Made by a program: the position numbers and the translations under genes
Origin: Chrysopilus asiliformis
Lineage: Eukaryota > Arthropoda > Insecta > Diptera > Rhagionidae
Length of the DNA stretch: 64,000 nucleotides
NCBI GenBank assembly: GCA_964034945.1
Contig: OZ035962.1
Coordinates: 27,277,530 to 27,341,529 of the forward strand
Direction: 5' to 3'
Shown here: positions 11,286 to 25,000 of the stretch, in pieces
Numbering within the stretch: the first letter of the stretch is position 1
How the letters are laid out: every line of letters starts with the position of its first letter
Notes under the pieces: model-generated
Seen by the model: the letters and a program-made list of their open reading frames with translations, nothing else
Told to the model about the DNA's origin: nothing
Databases searched by the model: none

Positions 11286-12867
11286 GTCTTTTTACGATAT
11301 TTATAGTATCGTCATACAAAATTTCACGATTTTCTTTTTGGGTGGCTCCTTAAATATTTTGTATTTGTGATGACATCTGAAAGTTTGCTTTTAATAGTCA
11401 ACAAAATATATTCATTAAAAAATAAAACAAGTATTTCTTTATTATCCATTTATTGAAAATTTTAAACAATTTTCAAGGTTACAATTGGTTTGGTTAAGTT
11501 TTAATAAAAATCGATAATTCTATTGTTGATCTTTTTTGATATTAAACTATTCTACGATTTTTTATTTAATGTAAAGATTATTACTATTTACTTAACATAT
11601 TTATTATGTCAGGTTTTTAAGTATATAAGAATGATAATTTTATTTAGATAGGTTAATTATTAGAAAGTTTTAGATAGAGATTTTGAGAGTCGTTAAATAT
11701 TATATGAATTGCAAGAAATTGGATGTTTAGAGCAGAAAATCTTGAAAATTCTTTTTGTATGGTGCGCTGAAAACAAATGAATTTACATAACGTTATTATT
11801 ATGCAATATAATAAATAATTATTATATCAGATACATTTAATTGTTTTTAAAATTGTTTGTTGTGAATTTTTATAACTTTTTGTGCATACGATAAAGAAAA
11901 TAATATAACAAAGCTATGTATATAAAATTTGGTTACTAATAACATTGTTTATGAGAAAACATACATACATTTAAATATACTGTGAGCAAAATTGATTTTA
12001 AAACTAAATTTCTTAAAAGCTTAAATTTACAGCAATATCAAGATGTCTTGAACGTCTTTTACTACAATATTTTAATTTATTTTATGGAATAATACTTTTG
12101 AACTGCCTGTTGTATATTTCAATTCAATGTATTTGGAGTATTTCAGAATTGTTTCTATTAAAAATCAATAGAAAATGGTAAGTTTTAGATATGAACACAA
12201 TTATTTTGAATTCTCATTGCAAATAAATCATGCAAACATTTATTGTAAAGATGAAATTCTTTTTCAAGACTTCTAGTTTAGTGGAAAAAGCAAATTTCCA
12301 CTGTAAAACACATACAATTACAAAAAGGGATGATTCGGATTGGTTTACTCACGATTCGTGTGGGTTTAATTGATAAATTATTAATAAGATGCTATCCATT
12401 ATACAAGCACGCAAATTTTAATTTTTACCCGTATAAAATACTCTTTTTATGAATAAAATCGGTAAAAATACCCAAATTTATTTCACATATTTTGCAAATT
12501 ATAAGTATTATATGTAAATATTTTGACTTCTATATCACATAAAAATCCGGACCCTAATCATAACCCTTTAAAAATCAATTCAAAATTTGGAGACAATTTT
12601 TATGGATGTCAATTCCTCAATTTATTTTATTTTCTATCTTCTTTGTAGACATCGGTAACAAAAAGCATTTAAAACTTTTTCAGGACACTGTAAAAAATGC
12701 TATTTACATGTTTCATTCGTAAGGAGAGTTCCGTGTTTACTAATTCTCTAGTATTGCACCTTGAAATAATAATTACGACTAAAATATCTTGTAAATGATA
12801 TCATAGGTATTGTAAGTTCTTTACAAATGATCATTTTATACAAAAAAAAACACTACAATAGTAAGAT
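11286..12867. other. AT-rich intergenic region
   Basis: Convergent spacer between the Dos-like and tubulin acetyltransferase genes. The composition is mostly A/T with no long reading frames and no bounded repeat that I can define. Confidence 0.5.
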
Positions 12868-15800
12868 TTACCAAAGTTTATTATGATAAAATTTTAAATC
12901 GAAATAACCTTGATCCGTATAACCATCACCTGATCCTTGGGAAGACACTGTGGACACAGCATCGGCGTTATTATCATGTGGCATTGGTAAGCCAGCTGGA
13001 TGCTTTGGTATCGGCCGATTGATTTTGAAACATTCCTGCCTCTCTTGATTAAATTCCATTTTATTTGTTGGTGAAACAGCAATTCCAACATTATAGGAGA
13101 TATTCTTAAGACCGGTGTGCTGTTTAGAATAGTTGAAATGTGTCGGTTTCGTGGTGATATGTTGATGATCGCATTTATTATCCAAGAAATTTGTAGTAGC
13201 CGGTTGAAAAATTTCACTTTCGATATCATGAACTGGCGTTAAAGCTAGTTTTACATCCGGCTTTTGAATATTCTCATTCTTATCGGAAATATTTTCGTTA
13301 TTGATCACTTGGTGCATTGGTGTTAGTTCCAGATTTTGTACTTTAACATTGATCGCCTCAACTTCCTTCTCGACATCTGCATCTCCGTGATTCTCCTCTT
13401 CATGGACGTGGTGGTTATCGTTATGGTTTCTGTTTCAACAATGTTTCATTGAATTTAATTTCTTTTATTAAATTGAATGTGAGTCGTAAGGTTTAGGTTT
13501 TCGAATGTAGTTTTAATGATCGTATGAAGGAAATGAAAACTATTGGAAAATAGGATCTCGTCTCAAGGAAACTTGGATATTTTTCTTCTTCTTTTTCGGT
13601 TTTTTTTTCAAAACAGAACTTTTTTTAACAACTTTATGGGATATTCATATCTCAAACCGACGTATATGAGGCACCGTTGCCTCATTTAAAGCGCTCTTAG
13701 CATATTATAGCTTTGATTTTACTTTTTCAAAGTTATTTACGATTTAAGTTATTTACGATTTAAAATTTTATCATTTAAATGCACACAAGTCGTACTGCAA
13801 AAGCGGACGGTAAATAATAAAAATTAGTTTCCTTGAAAAAGCCTACTCCCCTTACGAAAATGAAATAAAAATGCAATAATGTATAAAAATGACATCTATT
13901 TATATGAAATGAATGCAAAAACATGATGCAGTCAGTTTAGATTTAAATAAAAACACATAAAAATGCAGTAAATTTAAAGCTATTTTTTAATATCAAGAGA
14001 TTCATCAAATAATTTATAAAAATATCGTTATTTGTACACAATTTTGTTATAAACAAATAGTAATAAATAGTAAAATAATTACATAAATAATAATTGCAAT
14101 GGTAAAAAAATAATAATAAAATTAATATTAACAGAGCACACTAATACAACAACAATTGTTAATAATTAATGAGAAAATATTTTTTCATAATTTAATTTAT
14201 ACTTAAACATTAATAATAATTTTTTGATTAAGTTTTGATTTTATTTATTTTTTTAAATAAAATTAAAGAATTAATAATAATAATAATTGTAATGATATTA
14301 CAAATAATTATTGGTCCACATTCCATTATAATTCTCTGAAATAAAAAGAAAACAAAACAAATGAATTTTTAAAAAAATGAAAGGAAAAAAACAGCGCGAT
14401 ATTTAAATAAAAATCACATAAAATTGAAAAGAATAAATTTCTTAAGCCTCATTTACACTACTGGCCGGCATGAGTTGAAACTCATGTTCAGGTAGAATTT
14501 TATGAGGCTATGTTTTGTGTCGAATGTCATTTTTGTTGCTGAAGGGGCTTTTTTTTAATGAAAATTCAATCAAATAATTAACTTAAAAATACGTTGCAAA
14601 AAAATTAACAAAATTTGTAACAAATAAAAGTCTTGGATTCCGAAATTTTAAAGGAATTTAATAATTTTGACAAACTCAAGATTAAAAAATATATTTTTAA
14701 AGGCGCATTTTACCTGTTTGGCTCCCCGGTAGCTGGTGTTGCAGTACTGTGAATTATCTGTAAAAATATGTTTTGAAATTGAGTATATATTCGTCGAAAA
14801 GACTGAGAAAATATAACTTTTGAAAGAGAAAAAAGCTATAAAGAATTTAGTTCAAAATTTAAACTTTAAACCTCAGTGACTAAAATTTTGTTAAATCTCT
14901 CTTTGACAACAGAAAATTTGAAGACTTTTTTATACGAGACCGACTCCACCCTCACCAGGAGTTCCAAATCTTCTTTTTTTGTTTTATATCGATTCATCTT
15001 AAAATATGAGCGTAATTTAAAAAGTTCTCGGTTTGGCAAAGAAAAAACTGTCCTTTCTACAAAATTGAGCGGGACGTATTTTATGGATAGCCCCATATTG
15101 TGTGGACATGAATTTAAAAATCAGTTAACCATTTTAGACACATTGGCTGGTACTATTCTTACAAAATTAGGTTTTACTTAAACCGTAGAAATTCTGGAAC
15201 TTAAATAATAGTACATAAGTTGTTAAGTTTCGTTGGTGCAAACGGCACTTAATAAGCAAACATTTGTAAGACTCGTTTGATCGGACTAATAAAATGATCC
15301 CTGCTCATAGTTTTCGGTGCCTTCTCGTTATGCTTCGTTACTGGGTTTTGTATTCTCTTCTAATCTAATTAAATACCACCCAATTCAATTGATTGTGGTT
15401 AAACATTTCCAATTAGAAGGAAAAAGAAATACTCGATCAAATTTTAACTGAAACCTGAATGTCCTTAGTTTTAATTAATTCTACAATCAATATGTTTGTC
15501 CCTGAAATTAATGTTCCATATTTACGGCGTCAATAGCAGCCCACACAATTTGACGTCACGAAGAAAAATCCATAGAAATGCAACACAAGAAAAACAAAAT
15601 ATTGTTGTAAAAATATTATTAAGACCTTTCCGATTACGAAACCTTCGAAATTTTAGGCAAGTAATTTATTTAGCCAAAAGATTGAGCAGAACTACTGAAA
15701 CGGCTTGTGGAATAACAAAAAAAGGAATGTCAATTTGATTAGATAAACGACTAAAATATGTTCCTTTAGCCCTTTAACAACTTTATGGGATACTCATATC

Positions 15801-18800
15801 TCAAACCGACGTATATGAGGCACCGTTGCCTCATTTAAAGCGCTTTTAGCATATTTTCGCTTTGATTTTACTCTCTCAAAGTTATTTACGATTTAAGTTA
15901 TTTACGATTTAAAATTTTATCATTTAAATGCACACAAGTCGTACTGCAAAAGCGGACGGTAAATAATAAAAATTAGTTTCCTGTTAGTTTTGGAATAACA
16001 AAAAAGATAAATGACAGTCTCAACGTAATCCGGAATGTCAATTTGATTAGATAAACGACTAAAATATGTTCCTTTAGCCCTTCGATTCGATTTCACTTGG
16101 TTATCAATTCGAGTATACATTTTTCTCCTCCCGCGCCCGGTTGACCTTGACGTAAAAATCAATTTTTGTGAGTTTTTAGCGTATCGCATGCACAGAAGCG
16201 TTATTATCAATGAAAAACGCGTAGTAAGCCAAGCGATTAAGAAAAGCTAAAAATTCTGAAATGCTTAAAACTAAATTCAAAGTGGGCGGAATATTTTTGA
16301 GTGGGTAAACAGGCTGGTGTAGACATAAAAAAAGAGCAAACAGGATTAATTGCTGACCGGCACGAAACGGATTTTCACTTTTCATCCAAATCCATGCGGC
16401 GGTGGTCTCCGATCGATTCAAGTGGACTGAAAACGACAGTAGAGCCTACTACCAGGGCAGGGAGTACAATGACCCATTCGTTTTTTTTGTCTTCCACTTT
16501 TGCCGGTTAACCCGAGAATTTTTCCTTTTTTACAATTGTTTTATGTAGGCACATGTTAAGGTTTTTTCTCGAATGGTGAAAGCGAAAGTAACAAAAGGAA
16601 AAATCGGTCATCTGGTCAAGTCGGCTACGACGATTCTATGTACTAAAAGAAGTAAACATTCTATCGTAACCCAACGCAACCATCATAAATCAATCTATTT
16701 TTAATCCAGTATACTTTTTTATTGGTTTTGTAAATTTTATTTGTTTGAATTCATTTCGTTCCCTTTGTCGATTGTTTTCTGAACTTAATGAACATATTTT
16801 TACCATTTATAGCAATTTACGTGTTACCCTGCTCCCTGCTGGGTGACTTAAATTGTGGTTAATATTAAAGTTGATGGCTTTTGCTGGTTTCTTAATTTGG
16901 TGGCACAGATGCAGCGTAGGCCGTCAAGCACTCGGGGCAAGTTTCTTGAAAAGAATTCGTTGCCGCTGTAACGCTCTTGACCTTGTTTTATTTACATTTT
17001 TTGCATCATTCAAGAGAATGTGGAGCTTGTTAGATTTATATGTAATGAAAATTTACCGGTTCCTCAATGGGCGGCTTTTTCTTCATTCAAAATCGAAATC
17101 TACAAGTGCAAAAGCATTTTTTTTTGAGTTCCTACATTTATGGAATCTGCATTATTTATTTCAGAAACAAGGCGGAACAATCATTTGATCGTAATAAATA
17201 AAAATAATTTCTGATTTATGTAATCTTGACTGCAGTACGAATTATTTTTATTACTTTAACAAAGTTGTGCCATAATCTAATATCGAAGAATATACATTGT
17301 CAGTCGCATGAACTTCATTACCATCACCGGTAGCTTGATTGTCCTATAAATCCATTTATTTATTCATTTATGTAATAAAATTAAAATCGAATCGATAGAA
17401 TTCATGATACCCTCGAAGTAGTAGCCAATTGTGGACGATTCGATAGCATCATCATGCCATCATTCGAATTGCCAATGTTCTGTTGTCGTTTAATTTCGCA
17501 TCTTTTGATCGATGCTTCTTGAATTGTTGGACTTGTTAGGTACTTTTTTTTTTAAATTAAATTCAGCCCGTGTTACATATTTGATTAAAACATTAAGCGA
17601 ATTAGTGAAATTATTGATATAACCACCAACGATTGGATTATTTGTTTTTATTGCAATTTACGAGAGTTAAAACAAAAAAGAAACCCACATGAAATTATGA
17701 TAAAAAAAACAATAACAATGAAAATTATTAAATTAGATTTTTTTAAATTATACCTCAGCCATACTGCACATTGGCCTGGGTGCAGCGTATCGCCCAACTG
17801 GTGAATTCTGCATTAATGATAAGCCACCGGATGAATTTTGCTGTTGTAGACACTTTGAACGTCTTTTACAATCATCGTTAGTGAATTGCGGACCAAAAAG
17901 TGCCGTATTAGGACTAAAGTGGAGAATATTAATTTTATGGGTTAGAAAAAGATTTGTTATTTGGTTTTATTTTGTTAATTAAATAAAATTGAATGGAAGC
18001 GAAAATTAAAATAATGTTTGCTAAGCCACCGTCGCCATTTTTGTTAATACTCAAATGTTTTATTAAAAGCTTTTATTTAGCTGGCTTTTTTAATGTTTGT
18101 AATGGCCAAATCTTGTAATCAGATTTTAACATCTTTCATCGAATACGATTGACTTGAAATTAGGCATATATTTATAAGTAACTTCGGTGACAATACAATA
18201 CATCAAAAAACAAAATGGCGGCTATCAGAAAGCGCTTGTAATTTAGGTGTCTTTATGGACGATTTTTATTCTTCTTTTATATTTGTATCAATATTAGTTA
18301 CTGAAATTTTTGTTATTACCAGTTATTAGAAATTAATTTACCACCAAAATATTAAAACTAAAAGCAAAATTTGGAGTTTTACGAAAAGCGATTAGTAAAA
18401 TAAAAACCATTTAAGAAATTATAATCGAAACATTTAATTTTATTTAATAAACATACAAGAATATTTTATTTGTACAAAAAATAAAGTAAAACTACAATAT
18501 AAACAATTTTAACTCACCTTGATGTGATATGCAATCGAGTATCGTGATTATTGAGATTTGTCACATTCGTATCAAAGAATCCTTCATAAACAACAAAATT
18601 ATTCATTTGCGGTATAGTATTCTGCAGTCCGTAGTGCTTTCGTAGGAATCCAATTAGCTTATCTGATGGTCGATCAACAGCCATCTTGACCGGAATGAAT
18701 TTCTCCTCATGCAGCATAGTTTCGAATAGCTCCTTACCCAGCCCGGATCTCTGGCGTGATTCATGGACATAAAAGTCGAGGACGCAGGGTGCATCCACTT

Positions 18801-21800
18801 TTAGCGTTTCACCATTTTTATCGAAGACGTATAGAGATTTCTTGCCAACCTTTAAGAGTCCCAGTACAGCACCACTAGAAAAATATGGGCGGGAAGTGTA
18901 ATTAAAAATAAAAATTGGATGTGATAATCGTATGATTTTCTTATTGAAAGGAATTTGTGAAAATGCTCTAACCAAAAAAATCTTGCTGGTATTTTTTGTC
19001 AACATAGATTATTTTTTTTAAATTTTCACTACTGTTGTGACATTTTTGGTATTTGGAAAAGTTTTAGGAAACACTTGTCTCTTTTCTTTCTGCGATTAGT
19101 GGTTAAGTTTCAATAACAAAATATTTTTACGTTTGCGAAGATTTTTAACAGGGGTAAATAATAACCACTGATTTTTAACGGTATTTCTTTAAAATTCAAA
19201 TATCAACTTAGGCAGCAAAATCTCTAAATGGGTGTGAGACCATAAAATTTTTCTGTTGTAATTTTTATACCTTGTGGATGAAAATAAAAACTGATATCTT
19301 AGCTTTAGTTAATTAAATTTTTTTTATTTCGAGCATTTTTGCTTTCTTTTAATAGGATGATATTAAATTGAAAATCCGTCGAGTGCCTGGTAATTTTAAT
19401 CATGTAGCGATAATCTGACTACAAAAGAACTAAACCATCCAACGGTGTTTAATTAATTCTAGGTCAAAATAGTAATTTCTAATCTAAATATTGAGCTATA
19501 AAAACGACAACAAACAAAGCACGAAGAAAATAGTGAAAAGAGTTTAGTTTCAACTACCAACGAAGAAGGATTAATCTAGGATTACAGTGACTTGCATTAG
19601 CAAAGGTAAATGGCATGTGCTGTGCTGGTTAAATAATATCGAATAGGTGGCAGGCACGTTGTTGAAAATAGGATGCGGTGTGGAAACATGGCCAGGACAC
19701 GGACCGACCGAACGATAGGAAAATAATTTAGCCGAGTAAGAAATGAAATTCGGATGAGAAAAGCATGAAATCACGCGATTTCATTCGAAGCCCCGTTCAG
19801 TGTTTACTTGATGGGGTCCTGATGTGGGGGAGAAATTCTAACTCTAACTTTGCTGAAGAGGAAGAATCCTCCTGCCCAAATATTAACACGATTATATTTT
19901 CTAATGTGCTGCTGAAATCAAAACAATTCACATAAAAATGATTCTAATCTCTGGTTTTTTTTTTATTGTTGATGAAATAGAAAAGATAGAAATCTATGTG
20001 TGCTGTGAGAATGTGCTCGACTATTCCCCAACACAACTGCACCTATTTATGGTGTTTTATTATTTTCTGTTTACCAACAATGAGACTTTTCTGAATTACG
20101 TCAAGTTGTAATTTTTCTTATTGTTAGTTGAATTTGTTGCGGTGTTTTGTATAAGAAAATACAATCAAGTCTATATTGATTGTATGCGGCAGACCTACAA
20201 ACCTTTTTACAGTCTCAATTACCAATGGCCAAAAGTCACTGTCATAATTTAATAATACGTACTATAGTAGTAAAGACGGATATGTCCTGATAAACATATT
20301 TTCATGGATATTACGAATAGAATGATAAGCCATATATTTTTCACCTTCTAATAACCGACACGTTTTCATAAAAGTCAACTTGATAGACACCTCCATTATA
20401 GACACAGCGAGTATAGTTGTTCGCATTTTCGTTTATTATTTTTGTTCTAAAGAAGAAATAATTCTTTTATGGTTGAAAAAACTACTTTTCAGTTTTCATG
20501 TACAACGCGAAAATGTCTATCGATCCGATTTTTCCGCCTAATCACGTAAGCCATACTGTGGGTAATATCGAATATGTTTATGACATATAAAGCTATAATA
20601 ATAGTAATAATAATTTCGAAAGAAATCCGTCTTCCTTAATTAAACATAAAATTTCCACGTTTTTTTTTCTATTTTCGAAAATTACGACTCTTGTTTTGCC
20701 TTTCCCTCATCATATTTTCGTATTTCATAATCATTAGGATTTATTTTCCCTTTAATTTCATGATTTAGGGTTGAAATTAAGCTAAAACGATAGCGGCTAG
20801 ACGTGTAGACCGACCGTTTGTCTACGAATGCGAAAACACAATCGAAGTTTATCATGAATTTGGCAAGAAAACTTTTGGCTTGAAACTACTTTTCTACTTC
20901 CTGGTGAAAAGTTTTTTCTGTACAAAAAAAAATATGTTGGCAAAGTCACAAACTTTGAGAGGGAATTGTTTTTATTTATTTCGTTTTTTCTAAAGAGGAT
21001 TCTTGATTTTTTTTTAAAATATTTTATTAAGTTGAGATGAGACAGCGATGAATAAGAGCTTTTAAGCAAAATGATACACGAATGCGATGAGAGTGTTTCG
21101 AAAGCTATACTTTGTCAGACTTAGTTTTTCCGACTATCAATTCCAAGTGTGTACTTAAATTCTTTATAATGATAAACTTTTATTGTTTGTCATTGGCTTA
21201 GAAATTTATCAAAGATGCAGAGGTGGAACTAAGACAAAAGTGACAGTCGCATGTCGATTGCCGGGAATTCGATTTTTAAGAGTCAAAAAAAAGCTGGGCA
21301 TTTAATGGCGAATCCACACTTTTGGCAAATGCTGGCGTATCACAGTCGCGTCTTCCTTGTTGGACGCTGTTTTTGTAAATTAAATTATTAACGTTTTTCC
21401 AATTTATTCGGAGAAAATTTCTTTTTACGATATAAACTATGCGAGTAATTAAACATGAACAATATTGTACACCGAAATTTGAAGATGGATAAATGAAAAA
21501 AACTTTTTTGGGTTGAGTTCAACACTGCCCCGTGACACTACCGCAGAAAAATGTCACGCATTTTATGGACAACGATTTTTCGCGACTTTCCGAAATTTAT
21601 ATTTCAAATGCGATCAAATCGACAATCCAAAAAACTACTCCACACAAAACTAAAATAATTATAAATAATAAACATAAATACTCACTTCTTTCCCTGTTCC
21701 TTATCGCCTAATAAATAAATATTTTGATCCGAGAGCCTCAATTTTTGTGCGGTTGTCACTGGTTTACTTAATCCTTGCGCTTTTGCCGACGCTTCGCCCA

Positions 21801-22011
21801 CTTCATTTATTATTTCTGATACTTTTGTGGCAATGTCCCTGTAAATATCAAGAAAATTTCAATTAAACTCTATTAAAGACTCCTTCGAGCAAATTGAATG
21901 TCCTTACAGTGCAGTCCTTCGATCGCCAACAAATCCTTGTGGTAATAAATTATAATTAATTTTAACGATGGGCTTATGAAAAATTGGATGAACGCTGAAG
22001 CGGAATTCCAT
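12868..22011 (-). CDS. Atat: Alpha-tubulin N-acetyltransferase (ATAT1/MEC-17 family)
   Basis: Exons in order are 22011-21908, 21838-21686, 18874-18518, 17913-17754, 17542-17411, 14757-14714 and 13429-12868, closing at 503 residues. The start [12 protein letters not shown] matches the family opening MEFxFxV. The acetyltransferase domain fills about residues 1-195: [18 protein letters not shown], then [15 protein letters not shown] with the acetyl-CoA-binding QRxGxG loop, then [10 protein letters not shown] containing the catalytic Asp, and [10 protein letters not shown]. The enzyme acetylates Lys40 of alpha-tubulin inside the microtubule lumen. The C-terminal half is disordered and includes [10 protein letters not shown]. 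The exon-5 acceptor (an A-rich tract before AG at 17543) is weak, so that boundary is the least certain. Introns reach about 2.8 kb and contain repeats. No nested gene is apparent. Confidence 0.93.
13624..13832. repeat. Dispersed 209-bp repeat, copy A
   Basis: Nearly identical in the same orientation to 15773-15982, with only a handful of substitutions. It contains a 16-bp internal tandem (AAGTTATTTACGATTT twice). It lies in the acetyltransferase intron between the microexon and the last exon. Confidence 0.85.
15709..16082. repeat. Copy B of the 209-bp repeat, flanked by a direct duplication
   Basis: The repeat at 15773-15982 is bracketed by two copies of local sequence: about 15709-15774 and about 15994-16082. 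Both carry GGAATAACAAAAAA and the block from GGAATGTCAATTTGATTAG through GTTCCTTTAGCCCTT. The left copy lacks about 25 bp present in the right copy (around GACAGTCTCAACG). The duplication is far longer than a usual transposon target site. Confidence 0.75.
17251..17343 (-). CDS. Atat: Alternative terminal exon of the tubulin acetyltransferase
   Basis: A good acceptor (TTTATAG) precedes a 93-nt open stretch that is in phase 0 with exon 5 (ending 17411) and finishes with TAA. AATAAA overlaps the stop. It encodes 30 residues starting [15 protein letters not shown]. Using it would give a 332-residue isoform lacking the long disordered tail. It cannot splice onward in frame to the 44-nt microexon, because its only later GT would change phase, so I read it as an alternative 3' end. 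Confidence 0.6.
   Translation of the reverse strand, partial: DNQATGDGNEVHATDNVYSSILDYGTTLLK
18068..18215. repeat. Dispersed repeat, copy 2 (uninterrupted)
   Basis: Shares AAAAGCTTTTATTTAG, GGCCAAATCTTGTAATCAG, GATTGACTTGAAATT and GACAATACAAT with the copy at 9540-10138 and lacks the hAT insertion. It lies in an acetyltransferase intron. Confidence 0.55.
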
Positions 22012-25000
22012 ATTGCGTTTTGTTGTCTTTTTTATATAAAATACTTTTTTGCCAAGCGTTACAGAATCACAGCAGAGCACCAACCTAGACATGAAAGAAG
22101 ATGAACAATTTACAAAGCTTTATATATGAATTTAAATATGCGCATATATTTTCACCGTAAGCAAAAGAAAATGATTTGTGGCACATAGAAGACTGAAAAT
22201 GTAAAACCTACAAATTTTGTATGACATCAGTTACAACAACAGTAAAATAAATGTAGGAAAACCCAAAGACAACTTTGTCGAACCAACAATTTTCGTTCAT
22301 TTTTGGCACAGCAAAAGTTCGTTTGTCTCTATTTTAATAAAAAAAAATGTACCTAATTTCATTCTTATCTCGAGGAATCATCATCTCAATTTTTTCTTGG
22401 ATCAACGGAACACACACATTTTTAAGAGATTTTATTTGCCATCGTACATTTTCAAAGCCGTAGCACATAAAAACGGTAACTAGAGTAGAAAGTTCAAATC
22501 TTATTACATTCGAGAGATTCGAGCATAGTTTTCGTCTTATGTTGAACGAAAAAAAAGAAGAAAAATGAATGTTAGATCACTTGGAATTAATTGTGTTCAG
22601 TGTGCATGTCGACTGGAAAATGGAGAAAAATCGTTGCGATCATCATTGAAAAAGTATTTTGAACCAGCCATCAATCAGCGATCTGTTCACCATAGTTGAA
22701 CAAATTGACTACAAAAGAACAAAGTTTTTAGTTCTAGCATTTACGATCGCAAAATTTAATTTTTTCCCGAATAGTTTCGGTTTACTGTCGTCGGCAATAC
22801 GTAATGATGACTAATAGTTGGTTAAAGATTTTTAATTTCTTTTTTCGCTATGTTGTGTTGATCAAATCAAATGAATGGAACAATTCGGAAAATTCTGCTT
22901 TAGTAATTTTGCTTGGATGAAGCGTGAATTTGATTTGAAGCTTGCGAAACAAAAAATTTGCGATAGAATTTGATAGCGAGAAATCAATTAACAGATTTAA
23001 AGTGGTAAATTGTTCGCAATTCCTGAGTGCTATAGATAATGGAATGTGAGCGATTTTTTTTTTGTATTGCTAAAAGTTGTAAAGTAAAATTGGTTTTAAG
23101 TCTTAAATTTTAAAAGATAAAAAATCGAATGTGACTTCCTTTTATGCTATTCCCGGGTTTGTGACCCGATTTGGAAACGGCTGATCTTTATTGTTTGAAG
23201 CAAGAGCGTTGGGTTGCGGGAGGGGAATATAAAATTCATGAATTCATGGTAAATACGTAAATTAAACACAATAATAAAAAAATACAATATTCACACTTTT
23301 TTGTTGATTTTCTTTTTCTTCGAAAAGTTTAAAAACTTGATTCGACTTTTGGAAAACGACTTTTCTACCCGATTTCGATAAAAATTGAAAATTAAAACTT
23401 TTATTGATGCAGAAAACACCCATAAAACTGTTAATTCCAGTATGCAATGCTCATGTTACAAACATAGAAGTATTAAACTTTTTATTCATCACTGCAGTAT
23501 CTAAAAAACTCAAAACTTTCTTTAGTTTTAATTCCTTTGGCGGTGATTCGCCTCTACAACAACACCATATAGCAGGTATTGTTATTTGTAAGGTAAGTCA
23601 TAGAGCGGCATTATACCATTGAGTTCATCTAATTACACTTTGTATTAACAAAGGTAGGTAAAAGGTTAATAATCCCACTCGTAGCACTATTAGTTACAGC
23701 CTCAGCTAGTATTATAAAAGTTGCCATAATAAAATGTTTACTTCTAATGATTTCAGGTAGAAGCGTAATATGAATTGGTCAATTATAGAAATTTCGTACT
23801 ATGAAGATGTTTTTTGTTTTTTTTTTTGCAGGTGGAAATTAAGAATTTTTTCGAGCACGTTGTACGGTAGTGATTCATATTTGGGTTATAATGAGGTAAA
23901 ACTGTACGTGAAGTGTTTTGCTGAGAAACATAAAAATTCTACACTAGAGACGGAATTTTTTTTTTCAATAATTCGAAAAATCGTTGTGAGGAACGGCGAT
24001 TTCGTAGGTCATTTGCCTAGGACCGATTTGTTTTTTTTTCAGAAAGTTTCCTGTTTACAACATAATTTGGTTAATAAATTTAATTTGATGTCACAAAATT
24101 AAATTTTGCGGTGAGGTTGAAAGTTCAGTTTTGTTATACAGGGAAAATTAAACAGCCAGAGAATCTTGAAACAAAAAAAAACGTAAACTTAAACAAAATC
24201 CTGCTGGCAAATATCGCCTTAAACAAAAAGGCCAAAATAGCAATTTTTGTAAAAAACTTCTCCAACAATTTCGTCGTGGTCGTCTGTGGAACTGACTCTA
24301 TGACCTGCGTCGCGTTGTGCGATTTGTAAGGGCAGCCAAACAAATTTAGACGTTTTCCATTCTACAAAGGGTTTATATTTGCACAATCAAACAAATAAAA
24401 TGGAAAATAATAAATATTATTCCAAAAAAAAAGAACATTTTGTAGAAGAGAAAACGTCTCAATTTGATTGTTTTTAAAATTCGCATAACACGGTATGGAA
24501 TAGCTCTGAGATTCCAACACAACAAATCTCCATGCGATAGTTGGGAACAATCGGCTCAACAGTTTTCTATGAAAATTTTCCTTCATATGACACCTGATTT
24601 TTTTATGTTTGTCATATTTTTTTTGAGTTTCAAATGTTTGATCTTTTATAAGTTGCGTCCAAACTTTTATAGCGTCTTTTATTTCTCACCAACTGTGGTG
24701 TAAATTTTGCTCATGGCTATTTTCAACGTAGGGTCAATATAGGTTATCTTTCTAGAGTTATACTAATCTGCATGCTATTTTCATCGCTATTTAATTTATA
24801 TTTTATTATCACATTTACATGTCCACATGAGTCATTCAGTGAGTAGCCCCACTTTTCAAAATTACTTGAGATTTTCGCTAATTAAAAAATCTAATAATTT
24901 ACCCGCTAGGTTAATTGATCGATCGTTTGTTTTTTTTTTCGAAATTTTAGACCTTTTTGTGATTTTTTCTGCTTTAGAGTATTACTATATTGTGATTGAT

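Noticed and set aside
17260..17262. Onward splicing from the alternative Atat exon to the microexon
   Set aside because: The only GT near its end would leave phase 2, whereas the microexon needs phase 0, so it is treated as terminal.
23660..23775. Possible mitochondrial DNA insertion: a hydrophobic stretch that stays open if TGA, ATA and AGA are read with the invertebrate mitochondrial code
   Set aside because: I could not match it to any particular mitochondrial gene, and short AT-rich sequence can do this by chance. A BLAST against an insect mitochondrial genome would settle it.
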